7,923 nucleotides of DNA from Gammaproteobacteria bacterium (GTDB taxonomy: Bacteria; Pseudomonadota; Gammaproteobacteria; Pseudomonadales; Azotimanducaceae). A program made the position numbers and the translations under genes. Below, one piece after another: positions 6,352-7,923 of the stretch. Each line of letters opens with the position of its first letter. The first letter of the stretch is position 1. A model generated the notes under the pieces. That model saw only the letters and a list, made by a program, of their open reading frames with translations. It was not told the origin of the DNA and did no database searches. Location of the stretch: positions 91,175 to 99,097 of the forward strand of contig PBAA01000004.1 in NCBI GenBank assembly GCA_002715785.1, given 5' to 3'.

Positions 6352-6475
6352 ACGCCAAACGGTTCGGACGGGTCGCCAGTCGCGTTAGTTTTTTCGAAAC
6401 GAGTGCTGGGCATCGACATTCTCATAGCGGTCCGTAAACTGCGCACCCACGCAATGTTTGACGAAGTGCGTCTCG
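6352..6475. other. Intergenic region between nuclease-like gene and PEGA-FGE gene
   Basis: These 124 bases hold a six-T run (6389-6394) without a convincing GC-rich stem before it, so no terminator is called. They also hold a possible promoter at 6413-6440. The frame of the upstream gene remains open after its TGA up to TGA 6532-6534, overlapping the next gene's start. That may be chance, or a small gene or readthrough. Confidence 0.45.
6413..6440 (+). promoter_or_regulatory. Possible sigma70-type promoter for the PEGA-FGE gene
   Basis: TCGACA (6413-6418, five of six to the -35 consensus) is followed after 16 bases by TAAACT (6435-6440, four of six to the -10 consensus). Transcription would start near 6447, about 29 bases before the ATG at 6476. 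It is a sequence match only. Confidence 0.3.
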
Positions 6476-7923
6476 ATGGCGAGATCAAAGTGGATTTATT
6501 TACCGATGGTGATCGCCGTAGCGCTCCTAATTGATTGGAGTTCCGAGGGCCCTCTCACGCGTCTGGTGCTTGGCACCACAACGTTACGCATTAGCACGAA
6601 TCCCGGGGGCGCCAACGTGTTCTTGGACGCACAACTTGTTGGGATCACGCCGTTACGCCATGAGGCGCGACCGGGGAAGACGGTGTTGAAGTTAGAACAC
6701 CCGTTTCATCCGAACTACGTTGAGCGGCTCCAATTGCTACGCGGAAAAACTAAAGTGCTCGATATTGCATTGGAGCCCGCGTTTGGCACCTTAGAAATTA
6801 TCACCAACCCGAAGTCCGCGCAGGTGGTACTCGATGGTGAAGAAGTCGAGGAGCGAACGCCGGTCAAGCTATTGGATCTCCCAACGGGTACTCATGATGT
6901 ACGCGTTTTCATATACGGGCGGGAGCCGATCACCGAAAAGATAGCTCTAACTCCAAACGCTAATATTTCCCGCACCTATGAACTCGCCCGAATTCCGATG
7001 GGTTCCCTGACGATCGATAAGGTACCCGCAAAAGCCGCGGTCCGACTGATCGGTATGGAAAAAGCATACGAACCTAGGATGCTATTGCCGATCGGAAGTT
7101 ACGACGTCGAGGTGTCGTATCCAGGTTACACGAGTCAAGCATTTCGGATGATTGTTCGGCAGCAGGCGAACACGAGGCGAATTCGACTAGAAAGGGAGTA
7201 CGGACGATTAAATTTAACGATCTCACCATCACAGGCGGTGGTTACCGTTCGCTATGACGCCGGTAGCGGGTCACGAAACTTTGCGTATTTTGACCGTATG
7301 CAGGTGCCTACGGGGAACATGATGATTCGTGCGAAGGCTCTGGGCTACCGAACGTATGAAAGGAACTTGAAGATGACGATGGCCGGACTGAGCCACAACA
7401 TCGGGATGAAAAAATTCACGATCACTCCTGGGCGTGAATTCCGGGACGAGTTGCAGGGAGGTGGTCAAGGACCGTTATTGAAAATCTTGAGCGCTGGGAG
7501 CTTTGTCATGGGTGCTACGGATGGCTACCCCGACGAACGGCCCGCGCGCACGGTCACAGTGACGCAACCGTTTGCGATAGCCGTCTATGAATTAACGCTT
7601 GGTGAATACAATCGGTTCGAAGACCTAGGGGGGGAAGATAGAATTCCGGCGACGAATATGAGTTGGGGCCAGGTCGATGGTTATTTGAGTTGGCTGAGCC
7701 GGCAGACGTCCTATACCTATCGACTACCCAGTGAGGCCGAATGGGAGTACGCCGCGCGTGCTGGTACGAAAGCTGCCTATTATTTCGGATCCGATGTAAG
7801 TCGACTGTGCGAGTACGAGAACGTCGGAGATCAGTCGATGCGTACCCAATTCCAAAAAGACACGATTGCTGCTTGCACTGATGGTGTCATTCGACTCGCG
7901 CCCGTTGGAAGTTTTAAACCGAA
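6476..7923 (+). CDS. Membrane-anchored PEGA-repeat protein with formylglycine-generating-enzyme-like domain; 3' end outside window
   Basis: Seen: the frame runs open for 482 codons to the window end. After a short basic N-terminus (MARSK) comes one hydrophobic segment, WIYLPMVIAVALLIDW (6-21), a signal anchor placing the rest in the periplasm. Four PEGA-like beta repeats follow at about 36-101 (TTLRISTNPGGANVFLDAQL), 104-171 (GTLEIITNPKSAQVVLDGEE), 176-239 (GSLTIDKVPAKAAVRLIG) and 243-313 (GRLNLTISPSQAVVTVRYD, more diverged). From 336 an FGE-sulfatase (SUMF1/EgtB/PvdO) domain begins: SAGSFVMGATDGYPDERPAR (339-358), YELTLGEYNRF (371-381), NMSWGQVDGYLSWLS (394-408), YRLPSEAEWEYAARAG (415-430), and APVGSFKP (475-482). 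Known: most bacterial members with this layout lack proven formylglycine synthesis; the catalytic cysteine region would lie beyond the window. ATG 6476 is chosen because it directly precedes the anchor; its Shine-Dalgarno is weak. Confidence 0.9.
   Translation, partial: MARSKWIYLPMVIAVALLIDWSSEGPLTRLVLGTTTLRISTNPGGANVFLDAQLVGITPLRHEARPGKTVLKLEHPFHPNYVERLQLLRGKTKVLDIALEPAFGTLEIITNPKSAQVVLDGEEVEERTPVKLLDLPTGTHDVRVFIYGREPITEKIALTPNANISRTYELARIPMGSLTIDKVPAKAAVRLIGMEKAYEPRMLLPIGSYDVEVSYPGYTSQAFRMIVRQQANTRRIRLEREYGRLNLTISPSQAVVTVRYDAGSGSRNFAYFDRMQVPTGNMMIRAKALGYRTYERNLKMTMAGLSHNIGMKKFTITPGREFRDELQGGGQGPLLKILSAGSFVMGATDGYPDERPARTVTVTQPFAIAVYELTLGEYNRFEDLGGEDRIPATNMSWGQVDGYLSWLSRQTSYTYRLPSEAEWEYAARAGTKAAYYFGSDVSRLCEYENVGDQSMRTQFQKDTIAACTDGVIRLAPVGSFKP

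Noticed and set aside
6352..6394. Rho-independent terminator after the nuclease-like gene
   Set aside because: There is a six-T run at 6389-6394, but I could not find a stable GC-rich inverted repeat just before it.
7271..7468. 65-codon minus-strand frame in the right part
   Set aside because: It is antisense to the continuous PEGA-FGE coding frame and shows no domain.

Overview
The window looks like a bacterial chromosome segment, most likely from a Gram-negative proteobacterium, possibly a marine or aquatic gammaproteobacterium. That placement rests on general protein style and mixed codon use; there is no rRNA or other marker here, so it is tentative. Coding density is high and gaps are 45 to 124 bases. 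I see no tRNA, rRNA, CRISPR array, insertion sequence or integrase.

Left part (1-2951): an incomplete MlrC-type (M81) metallopeptidase on the minus strand is divergent from a complete POT/PTR-family proton-coupled peptide transporter on the plus strand, across a 56-base gap. Peptide uptake and peptide hydrolysis could belong together. The transporter's 3' end overlaps, tail to tail, a two-domain VOC (glyoxalase-fold) protein on the minus strand.

Middle (2997-5589): a cytoplasmic DsbA-fold protein of the FrnE type (CPWC active site) diverges from the VOC gene and has no ATG start. It converges on a two-gene minus-strand unit: a 100-residue beta-rich protein of unknown function followed, two bases later, by the carboxyltransferase (beta) subunit of a biotin-dependent acyl-CoA carboxylase. 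A 28-codon frame begins in a GTGA overlap with the carboxyltransferase stop and ends exactly against the stop of the DsbA-like gene; whether it is expressed is unknown.

Right part (5686-7923): a GTG-started 221-residue protein combines a candidate PD-(D/E)XK-like nuclease core (E-x-Q variant) with a C-terminal winged-helix-like region. After 124 bases comes a membrane-anchored protein with four PEGA-like repeats and a formylglycine-generating-enzyme-like (SUMF1/EgtB/PvdO) domain, cut off by the window end.

Most genes are ordinary accessory metabolism. The least explained items are the nuclease-like/winged-helix protein, the small protein coupled to the carboxyltransferase, and the PEGA-FGE surface protein. 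Nothing here proves a new defence or signalling system.
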